DNA of 15,000 nt from Symbiodinium natans (Eukaryota > Sar > Dinophyceae > Suessiales > Symbiodiniaceae), in the NCBI GenBank assembly GCA_905221605.1, contig CAJNDS010002617.1, positions 107,501 to 122,500 on the forward strand, in the 5' to 3' direction. Below the pieces are notes generated by a model that saw nothing but the letters and a program-made list of their open reading frames with translations, did not search any database and was not told the origin of the DNA. Shown in pieces: positions 5,999-12,227 of this stretch (position 1 is the first letter of the stretch; every line of letters begins with the position of its first letter). The position numbers and the translations under genes were made by a program.

Positions 5999-6560
5999 GC
6001 CTAAACCCTAAACCCTAAACCCTAAACCCTAAACCCTAAACCCTAAACCCTAAACCCTAAACCCTAAACCCTAAACCCTAAACCCTAAACCCTAAACCCT
6101 AAACCCTAAACCCTAAACCCTAAACCCCTAAACCCTAACCCCCACCCTAAACCCTAAACCCTAAACCCTAACCTAAACCCTAAACCCTAACCTAAACCCT
6201 AAACCCTAAACCCTAAACCCTAAACCCTAAACCCTAAACCCTAAACCCTAACCCTAAACCCTAAACCCTAAACCCCTAACCCTAAAAACCCTAAAAAAAC
6301 CTAAAACCTAAAACTAAACTAACCCTAAACTAACCTCCTAAAACTAAACCTAAACCCTAAACCCTAAACCCTAAACCCTAAAAACCCTAAACCCTAAACC
6401 CTAAACCCTAAACCCTAAACCCTAAACCCTAAACCCTAAACCCTAAACCCTAAACCCTAAACCCTAAACCCTAAACCCTAAACCCTAAACCCTAAACCCT
6501 AAACCCTAAACCCTAAACCCTAAACCCTACCCGAACCCTAAACCCTAAACCCTAAACCCG
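5999..6560 (-). repeat. longest CCCTAAA array (about 560 bases)
   Basis: About 75 units. 5999-6120 and 6400-6525 are almost perfect. The middle (6122-6360) has indels: CCCTAA six-base units, AAAAACC runs and short ACTAAACT fragments. Ends at CCCGAAACCGAAAC. Confidence 0.98.
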
Positions 6561-6565
6561 AAACC

Positions 6566-6637
6566 GAAACTGCCAGCGAAGGCACCGAGGTCTTCCATGT
6601 CAAGTATCGCAAGGCCTTGGGGGGGCGTTTCTCCAAA
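6566..6637 (+). CDS. candidate exon after the long array
   Basis: The frame ETASEGTEVFHVKYRKAL, then GGRFSK, is open until TAA at 6641. Likely true borders are AG at 6576 or 6581 and GTTTCT at 6627. The mixed charged and aromatic peptide is protein-like. No family recognised. Confidence 0.4.
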
Positions 6638-6663
6638 CCTTAAACACCGAACTCTAAACCCTA

Positions 6664-6777
6664 CAGTAAACTCCAAAAAGTTGGAACATCCTTCTGCCCA
6701 TACACCAAAAGTGATACTGAAGGGAATCCCGGCTCTAACCGTCCTTAATCCATGTTCCAACTTTCTGGAGTTTGCTG
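6664..6777. mobile_element. MITE, Tc1/mariner-like (CAGT ends, TA duplication)
   Basis: TA at 6662-6663 and 6778-6779 flank 114 bases with ~28-base inverted arms: CAGTAAACTCCAAAAAGTTG on the left, CAACTTTCTGGAGTTTGCTG on the right. CAGT termini with a TA duplication are typical of Tc1/mariner elements. It is too short to code for transposase. The two overlapping ORFs through it are by-products of the inverted arms. Confidence 0.85.
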
Positions 6778-6874
6778 TAAGGTCTTCAGCTCAGTGCTTA
6801 GGAGGGGCTTGTCCCTGAAGCCGTCTTAGGGAGGGTTTCGGGCTTCTCGCGAGTGGTTCCGACAATAGTGACTA

Positions 6875-6975
6875 CCCAGAGACTCCAAAACCCCTTAATA
6901 TACCTGAAATCATATTAGGGTTCCTATGATAACTTAAGGGATATTCCTTAATTAAGGGGTTTTGGAGTCTCTGGG
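6875..6975. mobile_element. MITE family 1, best-preserved copy
   Basis: TA at 6873-6874 and 6976-6977. The arms are perfect for about 25 bases, starting CCCAGAGACTCCAAAACCCC on the left with its reverse complement on the right. 101 bases, core AT-rich, non-coding. This copy defines the family termini. Confidence 0.88.
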
Positions 6976-7045
6976 TATGAAGATGGGACCCTCATTCAAT
7001 GAGTCGAACTGAGCCCGGGGAGCCGTAGACCCTGAAGGGGTTCAG

Positions 7046-7133
7046 GGCTTAGGGCTTAGGGTTAGGTTTAGGGTTTAGGGTTTAGGGTTCAGGGTTTAGG
7101 GTTTAGGGTTTGGGGTGTAGGTTTAGGGTTTAG
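7046..7133 (+). repeat. TTTAGGG array
   Basis: About ten units with a few changes (TTCAGGG, TTTGGGG, TGTAGG). The stretch 7134-7235 beyond it is unique; a possible coding frame (AKQPEAKSHCVTG) around 7180-7235 is weak. Confidence 0.9.
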
Positions 7134-7235
7134 TGGGAGACGTAGTGCATTCCCTGAATGGGTATTTGGGCTCTCTGCAAAGCAGCCAGAGGCAAAGAGC
7201 CACTGCGTCACGGGATTATCTTGCGGCTACATTCA

Positions 7236-7298
7236 ACCCTAAACTCCCAACTTCCCTAAACCCTAAGCCCTGTACATAATCCCTAAACCCTGAGCCCC
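7236..7298 (-). repeat. decayed CCCTAAA stretch
   Basis: A few units (CCCTAAACT, CCCTAAG, CCCTAAA, CCCTGAG) leading into the eight-base tract that follows. Confidence 0.75.
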
Positions 7299-7443
7299 AA
7301 AACCCCAAAGCCCCCAAAGCCCCAAAGCCCCAAAGCCCCAAAGCCCCAAAGCCCCAAAGCCCCAAAACCCCAAAACCCCAAAACCCCAAAACCCCAAAAC
7401 CCCAAAACCCCAAAACCCCAAAACCCCAAAACCCCAAAACCCC
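7299..7443 (-). repeat. AAAGCCCC then AAAACCCC (C4A4) tandem tract
   Basis: Six regular AAAGCCCC units (7316-7363) are followed by ten perfect AAAACCCC units (7364-7443). Eight bases, not seven. G4T4/C4A4 is the telomere unit of hypotrich ciliates such as Oxytricha and Euplotes, here inside a TTTAGGG context. The minus-strand GFWGFG ORFs are translations of this tract. Confidence 0.97.
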
Positions 7444-7472
7444 AAACCCTAAACCCTAAACCCAAACCCTAA
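7444..7472 (-). repeat. short CCCTAAA array
   Basis: Four units including CCCAAA, ending directly at the exon-like segment. Confidence 0.9.
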
Positions 7473-7474
7473 AT

Positions 7475-7551
7475 GCTTCAATCCTGGATAGGGCTTTGGG
7501 TGCTGGGGTCCCAGGCCTCAGAGATTCTTCAGGGAACAACGGGGGTTCAGG
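7475..7551 (+). CDS. candidate exon between opposed arrays
   Basis: Frame ASILDRALGAGVPGLRDSSG, then NNGGS. The left side is a CCCTAAA array without a clear AG; internal acceptors (GGATAG, CCCAG) would shorten it. The right end abuts GTTTGGGGTTTAGG. Gly/Ser-rich, not recognised. Confidence 0.35.
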
Positions 7552-7622
7552 GTTTGGGGTTTAGGGTTTAGGGTTTGGGGGTTTAGGGTTTAGGGTTTTG
7601 GGGTTTAGGGTTTAGGGTTCGG
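7552..7622 (+). repeat. TTTAGGG array, partly TTTGGGG
   Basis: About nine units, with GTTTGGGG and TTTTGGGG variants interspersed. Confidence 0.92.
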
Positions 7623-7665
7623 GCTCTAAAGCACCCTTCGAAGGCTCCCTTAGTCCTGCTGGTGT

Positions 7666-7774
7666 ATGGAGGTTTCCTAAAGTGTGGGTACTCTTTTCGG
7701 GGGAGGCCCTTCCGCTGCGAACATGGTCTTTTGGGAAGTCCATTAGGGGGACCTCAATGTTAGGAAAGCTCCAT
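7666..7774. mobile_element. short inverted-repeat element
   Basis: ATGGAGGTTTCCTAA at the left pairs with TTAGGAAAGCTCCAT at the right (14 of 15). 109 bases, non-coding. TA precedes the left end, but the right side has TT, so the target duplication is not clean. Confidence 0.5.
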
Positions 7775-7780
7775 TTCTAG

Positions 7781-7878
7781 CCCTGAAACCCGAAACCCGA
7801 AACCCGAAACCCTAAACCCTAAACCCTAAACCCTAAACCCTAAACCCTATACCCTAAACCCTAAACCCTAAACCCTGT
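7781..7878 (-). repeat. CCCTAAA array with CCCGAAA block
   Basis: Starts with three CCCGAAA units, then about nine CCCTAAA units. Confidence 0.95.
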
Positions 7879-7982
7879 ACCTTCGACAACTCCTGTGTTC
7901 CAGAGGCTCTAAGGTTGATCTGGAAGTCCACACAATGCCCGGTTCAACCCATCGAAATTTTCTCAAGGACCCCCCAAGCCCT
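7875..7982 (+). CDS. candidate exon between opposed arrays
   Basis: Two + frames stay open across the island. The more protein-like is LYLRQLLCSRGSKVDLEV followed by HTMPGSTHRNFLKD; the other contains TFDNSCVPEALR. A GTTGAT at about 7912 may be a donor for the latter. Bounded by CCCTAAA and TTTAGGG arrays. Phase uncertain. Confidence 0.3.
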
Positions 7983-7983
7983 C

Positions 7984-8067
7984 GGCTTAGGGTTTAGGGT
8001 TTAGGGTTTAGGGTTTAGGGTTTAGGGTTTAGGGTTTAGGGTTAGGGTTTAGGGTTTAGGGTTTAGG
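7984..8067 (+). repeat. TTTAGGG array
   Basis: About twelve units, one six-base unit near 8042. Confidence 0.96.
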
Positions 8068-8126
8068 CCCCTCCCCCCTTCTGCCCCCCGTCTAGGCCCA
8101 TAGTCTATGGCACCCTAGGCTCTCTA

Positions 8127-8285
8127 ATGCGGGCTGAGGGTCTAGGAGAACGGGTGCCTCAGTGTGCACAGGCCGACGGCGATCTGTACCATTTGCTGGG
8201 CCTGCGGGACTTCACGGATCAGAAGTCGTTGGCGCGGGAGCGTCTCTCTCCATGCCAAAATGAACTCGTTCTTTTGAGGGGTTGA
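8127..8285 (+). CDS. 52-codon open frame with a strong exon core
   Basis: ATG at 8127 to TGA at 8283-8285. The core exon is probably 8172-8241, after GTGTGCACAG and before GTCTCT. It reads ADGDLYHLLGLRDFTDQK then SLARERL. DLYHLLGL recalls the start of a J-domain (helix I of DnaJ proteins), but the HPD motif is not in view, so this is only a hint. Third positions are GC-rich. Confidence 0.45.
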   Translation: MRAEGLGERVPQCAQADGDLYHLLGLRDFTDQKSLARERLSPCQNELVLLRG

Positions 8286-8322
8286 TGTAGTCATGCCCCT
8301 GTCTGCCCCACAGAGCGCTTAA

Positions 8323-8420
8323 GACGGCCTAGTTAAGGAATAGACCTTAAACTAGTACAGGGATCCTTCGCATGATTTAAGGTACACTCCTTGATGAAGG
8401 GGTATTGGGCCTTTTTGGGC
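8323..8420. mobile_element. MITE family 1 copy, left arm decayed
   Basis: Core TTAAGGAATAGACCTTAAAC and right arm GAAGGGGTATTGGGCC match the copies at 1330 and 9205. The left outer arm is largely lost. Confidence 0.6.
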
Positions 8421-8520
8421 AAGTCGTCTGCACGTTACTGCAGGCCGCACGATCATGCGGAGTCGACAGAACTTTAGCTTAAGCCCCAGAACCTACATCT
8501 AAAGTGATTTCAGAACTTGT

Positions 8521-8556
8521 AGTTTAAGCCCCCCCCCCCCCCCAAAAAAAAAAGAG
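8521..8556. repeat. poly-C then poly-A run
   Basis: About 16 C followed by about 10 A. Just before it, CAGAACTTTAGCTTAAGCCCC and CAGAACTTGTAGTTTAAGCC form an imperfect direct repeat (8467-8530). Confidence 0.85.
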
Positions 8557-8608
8557 AAAAGACATCTCAACCCCCACGCACTCTCTTAGTAGTAGAGTAG
8601 GTAACCTT

Positions 8609-8620
8609 TAGCCATTTTGG
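8609..8620 (+). other. 12-base match to the dinoflagellate spliced leader
   Basis: TAGCCATTTTGG matches the centre of the conserved dinoflagellate spliced-leader RNA sequence (CCGTAGCCATTTTGGCTCAAG). Outside these 12 bases the match fails. Relic spliced leaders occur in dinoflagellate genomes through reintegration of trans-spliced mRNA. It may be chance; no donor GT, Sm site or gene context is seen. Confidence 0.3.
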
Positions 8621-8629
8621 GAAGGTTAA

Positions 8630-8888
8630 CCTTTAGTTCCCCTAGGTACTTGGCAACTAAGCTCTTTCCGGGACCCCTTAAAAGGGAACCCTTCTTAAAC
8701 CTCTTCTGGCTCTCTTGAACAGGGACCTTATTCAGAGGGTCTTTATCCCCAAGAGTCCCCTTAATCCTATCCCCTACACTAATATAGGGGTCGGAATAAT
8801 TACTAAGAGTATTCCCTTATGGTCCCTCTATAATTCTACTCTAGCAACCCCCAAAACCGTATTCTAATTATTAAGGCCCCTATAGTAG
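8630..8888. other. AT-richer unique stretch, no gene seen
   Basis: Contains patches such as GGAATAATTACTAAGAGTATT and several short inverted repeats around CCCCTATA. It may be an old transposon relic. No coding frame stands out. Confidence 0.45.
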
Positions 8889-8931
8889 ACCCTAAACCCT
8901 AAACCTTCAACTCCCCTACTCTTCTGGTGAG

Positions 8932-8987
8932 GAGCAGCACATCAGCCTTGAGACAGCTCCGGCGCCGGCGACGGGTGACTGGAGCAC
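8932..8987 (+). CDS. candidate exon with GTGAGG donor
   Basis: CTTCTGGTGAG ends at 8931 and GTGAGG starts at 8988. Reads EQHISLETAPAPATGDWST. The acceptor could also be the CAG six bases further in. Ala/Pro-rich, GC-rich third positions, not recognised. Confidence 0.45.
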
Positions 8988-9037
8988 GTGAGGGCTTTGG
9001 AGCGTTGAGGGCCGCAGGGTACGGCATTACAGGGAAA

Positions 9038-9127
9038 GTCCTAAACCCTGAACCCTAAACCCCAAACCCTAAACCCTAAACGCTAAACCCTGAACCGTGA
9101 AACCTGAACTCTAAACCCTAAACCCTG
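9038..9127 (-). repeat. imperfect CCCTAAA array
   Basis: About twelve units with CCCTGAA, CCCCAAA, CGCTAAA and CCGTGAA changes. Confidence 0.9.
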
Positions 9128-9204
9128 AACTCTTTGATAAAGAAGCCGGAATGTTCTGAATGCCTCATTAACGATATGGAGGTCCCCATTATTGACCAAG
9201 GTAC

Positions 9205-9380
9205 CTTCCCCAAAAGCCCAACACCCTTATCTAAGGAATAGACCTTAAATCCATATAGGGACTTCGGATGTTCCCCCTTTATACTAACAGTTCGACTATA
9301 GCAGGGGGCGCTAGAATCCCCATTATGGTCTGTGAGCATAAGGAAGAACATCCCAAATAGGGACCCTTTTTATGACTATA
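9205..9380. mobile_element. MITE family 1 copy interrupted by a family 2 element
   Basis: The left part (AGCCCAACACCCTTATCTAA, then GGAATAGACCTTAAATCC) matches family 1 up to ATAGGGAC at 9255-9262. After the inserted element the sequence resumes with ATAGGGAC and CCTTTTTATGA, which aligns to the family 1 core. The right arm is lost at the telomere array from 9382. Confidence 0.6.
9263..9356. mobile_element. MITE family 2, 8-base target duplication
   Basis: 94 bases with inverted ends TTCGGATGTTCCCCCTTTAT (left) and the reverse complement of TTGGGATGTTCTTCCTTATG (right). It is flanked on both sides by ATAGGGAC (9255-9262 and 9357-9364). An 8-base duplication is typical of hAT, P and Merlin-type transposons, so this family uses a different transposase from the TA-flanked ones. 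A second copy lies at 10800-10897. Confidence 0.8.
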
Positions 9381-9381
9381 T

Positions 9382-9620
9382 AAACCCTAAACCCTAAACC
9401 CTAAACCCTAAACCCTAAACCCTAAACCCTAAACCCTAAACCCTAAACCCTAAACCCTAAACCCTAAACCCTAACCTAAACCCTAAACCCTAAACCCTAA
9501 ACCCTAAACCCTAAACCCTAAACCCTAAAACCTAAACCCTAAACCCTAAACCCTAAACCCTAAACCCTAAACCCTAAACCCTAAACCCTAAACCCTAAAC
9601 CCTAAACCCTAAACCCTACA
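9382..9620 (-). repeat. long CCCTAAA array
   Basis: About 33 units, nearly all perfect, with two six-base slips (near 9473 and 9529). Confidence 0.98.
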
Positions 9621-9691
9621 CACTCCATTAGCCCGATAAACCCTACACCCTTCTTGAGGGTTGTAAGGGCTCTTGGGGTTCCTCAACTCAG

Positions 9692-9734
9692 GGGTTTTGG
9701 TGGAGGGAGTTGGGCCTGGCACTTGAGAGGTGCC
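9692..9734 (+). CDS. short candidate exon
   Basis: CCTCAACTCAG ends at 9691 and GTAGTA starts at 9735. Reads GFWWRELGLALERC plus one base. Lies between a CCCTAAA and a TTTAGGG array. Confidence 0.35.
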
Positions 9735-9750
9735 GTAGTATGTGTCAAAC

Positions 9751-9965
9751 TGGGTTTAGGGTTTAGGGTTTAGGGTTTTGGGTTTTGGGGCTTAAGGTTT
9801 CCCTTCCTCCCCTCCCACTCCCCCCTCCTCCCGTGGTGTGCTTGTGGGCTGGTTTTAGGTTTTCGGGGCTAGGGTGTAGGACTTCCGGTTTGGGGCTGTA
9901 AGGGTTTAAGGGCTTTCGGGCTCAGGGTCTCAGGGCTAAGGGTTTTAAGGCTTTAGGGCTTGCAG
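9751..9965 (+). repeat. TTTAGGG array grading into decayed G-rich repeats
   Basis: Four clean units, then TTTTGGG, a C/T-rich patch (9800-9832), then highly mutated units such as TTAAGGG, TTTCGGG and CTCAGGG up to about 9965. Confidence 0.75.
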
Positions 9966-10051
9966 GGCTTCAGGTCTTGGGGCCCTTCAAAGCGTTACAT
10001 GATACCCTAATTCCCTACGAAGATCAGCCTGAGCTTTTGCGCGCGCCAACT
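9966..10051 (+). CDS. candidate exon with protein-like frame
   Basis: GGGCTTGCAG ends at 9965. The frame reads LQVLGPFKALHDTLIPYE then DQPELLRAPT, followed by TGA at 10052-10054. It may be a terminal exon with a true stop. Aromatic, acidic and leucine content is convincingly protein-like, but no family is recognised. Confidence 0.5.
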
Positions 10052-10061
10052 TGAGCACTAG

Positions 10062-10100
10062 AAGCAGTTGAAACCCCAAACAGCAATCTTCAGCTGCTCC
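10062..10100 (+). CDS. candidate exon before GTAAGA
   Basis: Between CACTAG (10061) and GTAAGA (10101), a strong donor. One frame reads AVETPNSNLQLL. It lies only ten bases after the stop of the preceding candidate, so one of the two is probably wrong, or they belong to different transcripts. Confidence 0.3.
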
Positions 10101-10112
10101 GTAAGATCTCTG

Positions 10113-10180
10113 ACCCTAAACCTAAACCCTCAACCCTCAACCCTCAACCCTCAACCCTAAACCCTAAACCCCAAACTGAA
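10113..10180 (-). repeat. CCCTCAA block and CCCTAAA units
   Basis: Four consecutive CCCTCAA units are followed by CCCTAAA and CCCCAAA units. Confidence 0.9.
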
Positions 10181-10292
10181 TCCCTAAACTCTTTCTCTTC
10201 GGAACTCCTCTCTTTTGAGTCTTGGCCCAAACCCGAAACCCTCGAGCCCTCTTTGCCCAACGGCCCAATCGGCCGGACAGGTTCAGAGTGCC

Positions 10293-10423
10293 TACTTGGA
10301 GGTTCATGAGTTTAGGGTTTAGGGTTTTTAGGAAAAGGAATTAGGGTTTAGGGTTTAGGGTTTAGGGTTTTTAGGAAAAGGAATTAGGGTTTAGGGTTTA
10401 GGGCTTACTTGGAGATTCATGGG
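10293..10423. repeat. TTTAGGG array flanked by an 18-base direct repeat
   Basis: TACTTGGAGGTTCATGAG (10293-10310) and TACTTGGAGATTCATGGG (10406-10423) match at 16 of 18 bases and bracket the array. The repeated sequence is the outer end of MITE family 3. Inside, a 43-base unit containing TTTTTAGGAAAAGGAATT occurs twice (from 10325 and from 10368). Confidence 0.75.
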
Positions 10424-10522
10424 TAGCTATGAGTAGGGCTATCATTGTGGTGTACTTACAGCCCTATTATTTAGGGTACTTATAACGCTACTCATAACTA
10501 CCCAAATGAACCTCTCCCCAAG
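10408..10522. mobile_element. MITE family 3 copy
   Basis: Left end CTTGGAGATTCATGGGTAGC after TA (10406-10407). The right end, read in reverse complement, is CTTGGGGAGAGGTTCATTTG. Inner arms share TATGAGTAG. 115 bases, non-coding. Other copies or pieces: 4463-4654 and 13340-13390. Confidence 0.75.
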
Positions 10523-10608
10523 ATTTTTTGTTTTTTTCCCTTAATGTCGTTTTTTTGCCCTGCCTCACCCATCTAAGGGTCTTCAGTCCGCTTAGACTGG
10601 GGCTGTTC

Positions 10609-10680
10609 AGGGTTTAGGTTTAGGGGGGGCCCCAAACCCTCAGCCCTAACCCCTAACCCCTAAACCCTAAACTAAACCCC
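10609..10680. repeat. head-to-head telomere-type repeats
   Basis: A short G-rich piece (GGGTTTAGGTTTAGGG) runs through a GGGGGGGCCCC centre into C-rich units (CCCTAACCCCTAACCCC). TTTAGGG meeting CCCTAAA is the arrangement made by end-to-end joining of two telomeres. It is short and could equally be an inverted duplication. Confidence 0.6.
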
Positions 10681-10687
10681 CACCCAG

Positions 10688-10755
10688 GCCAGCCCGACCC
10701 ACCTGGTCCAGCCGGCTCTTCTTCTGCCTCGCGGCACTTCGCCGGCTGTTGCGGG
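10688..10755 (+). CDS. candidate exon, frame uncertain
   Basis: CACCCAG ends at 10687 and GTACAG starts at 10756. One frame reads ASPTHLVQPALLLPRG then TSPAVAG; another reads RPTWSSRLFFCLAALRRL. Both are open and GC-rich, so phase cannot be settled here. Confidence 0.35.
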
Positions 10756-10799
10756 GTACAGAATGGGGCGAGGGTTTAAGGCTAGGGGGGGCTCCTATA

Positions 10800-10897
10800 T
10801 TGGGATGTTCCCTCCTTATACTAGCAGTCCTTAATGGGGATTATAATAGGGGGTACTAGAATTCCTGAAGGACTTTGTATAAGGGGGAAAATCCCAA
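10800..10897. mobile_element. MITE family 2, second copy
   Basis: Left TTGGGATGTTCCCTCCTTAT, right reverse complement TTGGGATTTTCCCCCTTATA. Internal GGGGGTACTAGAATTCC matches the first copy. The flanking 8-mers no longer agree, so this is an older insertion. Confidence 0.75.
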
Positions 10898-10941
10898 GTC
10901 CATGAAAACCCATGGGAAAATTAAGCCCCCTTTTGTATTGA

Positions 10942-10988
10942 AGGTTTAGGGTTTTGGGTTTAGGCTTTAGGGTTTAGGGTTTAGGTTC
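10942..10988 (+). repeat. short TTTAGGG array
   Basis: Six imperfect units (TTTTGGG, TTTAGGC, TTTAGGG). Confidence 0.88.
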
Positions 10989-11005
10989 TCAGGGCAGAGC
11001 TGAAG

Positions 11006-11085
11006 TCGTGATACGGAACCCATCTGCTCTTCCTGGGCTCATAGGGCGCCTGAACACCCAAAGCAGCCCAGAAATGGCATGTCTA
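11006..11085 (+). CDS. candidate exon, right end undefined
   Basis: After CTGAAG (11005) the frame reads VIRNPSALPGLIGRLNTQ then SSPEMACLF. It stays open into the MITE at 11114, which is not coding. No clear donor was found. Confidence 0.3.
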
Positions 11086-11113
11086 TTTATACGTATACAC
11101 ATACATACACATA

Positions 11114-11215
11114 TGGGTGGTTGTCAAATTATGGCACCTTTTTGGATCCCTGTTGTAATGCGGCACCTACAATTTACGGTACCCCAAAAGGGATCAGAAT
11201 TTTGACAACCGCACA
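11114..11215. mobile_element. MITE family 4, TA flanked
   Basis: Left TGGGTGGTTGTCAAATT and right AATTTTGACAACCGCACA are inverted repeats. TA at 11112-11113 and 11216-11217. 102 bases, non-coding. It lies beside a short CATACACATA patch. Confidence 0.75.
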
Positions 11216-11461
11216 TATACAAACGGACCATGCACACACATAACGTTAGAGGCATGTAGGCTTTAGGTTGAGAAGGACCTAGGCAATTTTCGCTCTGGGC
11301 AATCCCAACCCGCCCCCCCCCCCCCCCCTCCCTCTTTCCTCCCGAGTGTGGGTCACCATATAGCAGCTCTTTATTATTGGGTTCTAGGCCATGATTGGGT
11401 ATTTGGTGGGACGGGCTGCGGGTATTTTGGGGGTCCAGGTGTTCCTCCTTTAGGAACCTCA
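11216..11461. other. unique stretch with poly-C run, no gene seen
   Basis: Contains about 18 C near 11311-11328 followed by a CT-rich patch. A 112-codon minus-strand frame (11462-11124) crosses the MITE and the poly-G complement and is not credible as a gene. Confidence 0.5.
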
Positions 11462-11979
11462 AGCCTAAACCCCAAGCCTTAACCTTCTAAGACCTATAAA
11501 AGCCTCCAAACCCTAAACCCTAAACCCTGAACCCTGAACCCTAAACCTTAAACCCTAAACCCCAACCCCAAACTCTAAACCCTAGACCCAAACCTTTAGA
11601 CCTAACGCCGAAAGCAGTGATTTGACTAACTCAACAATGAAAGAGGGCAGCGAACCCCGTTTCGCACTTACGCAAGATTAAGATCGAAACCCAAAACCCT
11701 AATCTCTCAAAATCCCAAACCCTAGAAGCCCTAAGCCCCCAAAAGCCCTAACAAACCCCAGACCCCAAAACCGTAAACCCTTAAAAACCCCTAAGGCGCC
11801 CAAAACACCCCAAAAAACCCAGACCCTCAACCGTAAACCCTAAAAGCCCCAAAGCCTCCAAAAAGGCAAAACCTTACACCCACTTATAGCCACCCCAACC
11901 CTAAACCCGAAACCCTAAACCCTAAAGTCTAAACACTGAACCCTAAACCCTAAACCCCCCAAAACCCGCAAAGCCCGAG
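11462..11979 (-). repeat. heavily decayed CCCTAAA region
   Basis: Mixed units: CCCTAAA, CCCCAAA, CCCTAGA, AAAGCCCC, AAAACACC. 11600-11690 is a unique insert (GTGATTTGACTAACTCAACA and following) with no clear frame. The whole looks like an old array without recent turnover. Confidence 0.75.
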
Positions 11980-12025
11980 ACACGAACCCTGAACCCCCCA
12001 AATTCGGGCCCCCAGAGCCTTCAAG
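11980..12025 (+). CDS. candidate exon, left half of a split frame
   Basis: After CCCGAG (11979) the frame reads TNPEPPKFGPPEPSR, ending CTTCAAG before GTACGA (12026). Joined to 12159-12222 the frame continues without a break. Retaining the array would give a stop within three codons of the array start. Confidence 0.5.
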
Positions 12026-12166
12026 GTACGAGCCCTAAACCCTAAACCCTAAACCCTAAACCCTAAACCCTAAACCCTAAACCCTAAACCCTAAACCCTA
12101 AACCCTAAACCCTAAACCCTAAACCCTAAACCCTAAACCCGAAACCCGAAACTTCAAGGTACGAGC
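12019..12166 (-). repeat. telomere array with perfect 15-base target duplication
   Basis: CTTCAAGGTACGAGC occurs at 12019-12033 and again, identical, at 12152-12166. Between them are about sixteen CCCTAAA units ending in two CCCGAAA. The duplicated target holds AG|GT in its middle. Splicing from GT of the left copy (12026) to AG of the right copy (12158) removes 133 bases and restores the uninterrupted target, the arrangement known from introner insertions. Confidence 0.85.
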
Positions 12167-12222
12167 TTCAAAACTCCGACTTGGCGGCCGAGGGCCTCTC
12201 ACAGGGACAGGACGTTCGCGCC
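12159..12222 (+). CDS. candidate exon, right half of the split frame
   Basis: In the joined frame it reads YELQNSDLAAEGLSQGQ then DVRA, ending before GTTTCA (12223) in phase 0. That phase fits the start of the candidate at 12821. GC-rich, acidic, convincingly protein-like. Not recognised. Confidence 0.5.
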
Positions 12223-12227
12223 GTTTC

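Noticed and set aside
5999-6560. CRISPR array
   Set aside because: Uniform seven-base tandem repeat with no spacers, in a eukaryotic setting.
7216-7465. Overlapping minus-strand ORFs rich in GFWGFGVLGFW
   Set aside because: Direct products of the eight-base AAAGCCCC/AAAACCCC tract read on the other strand.
8172-8241. DnaJ domain
   Set aside because: DLYHLLGL resembles helix I, but no HPD motif is visible in any plausible next exon.
11124-11462. 112-codon minus-strand ORF
   Set aside because: It crosses a MITE and a homopolymer run, with glycine repeats coming from poly-C; there is no coding signal.
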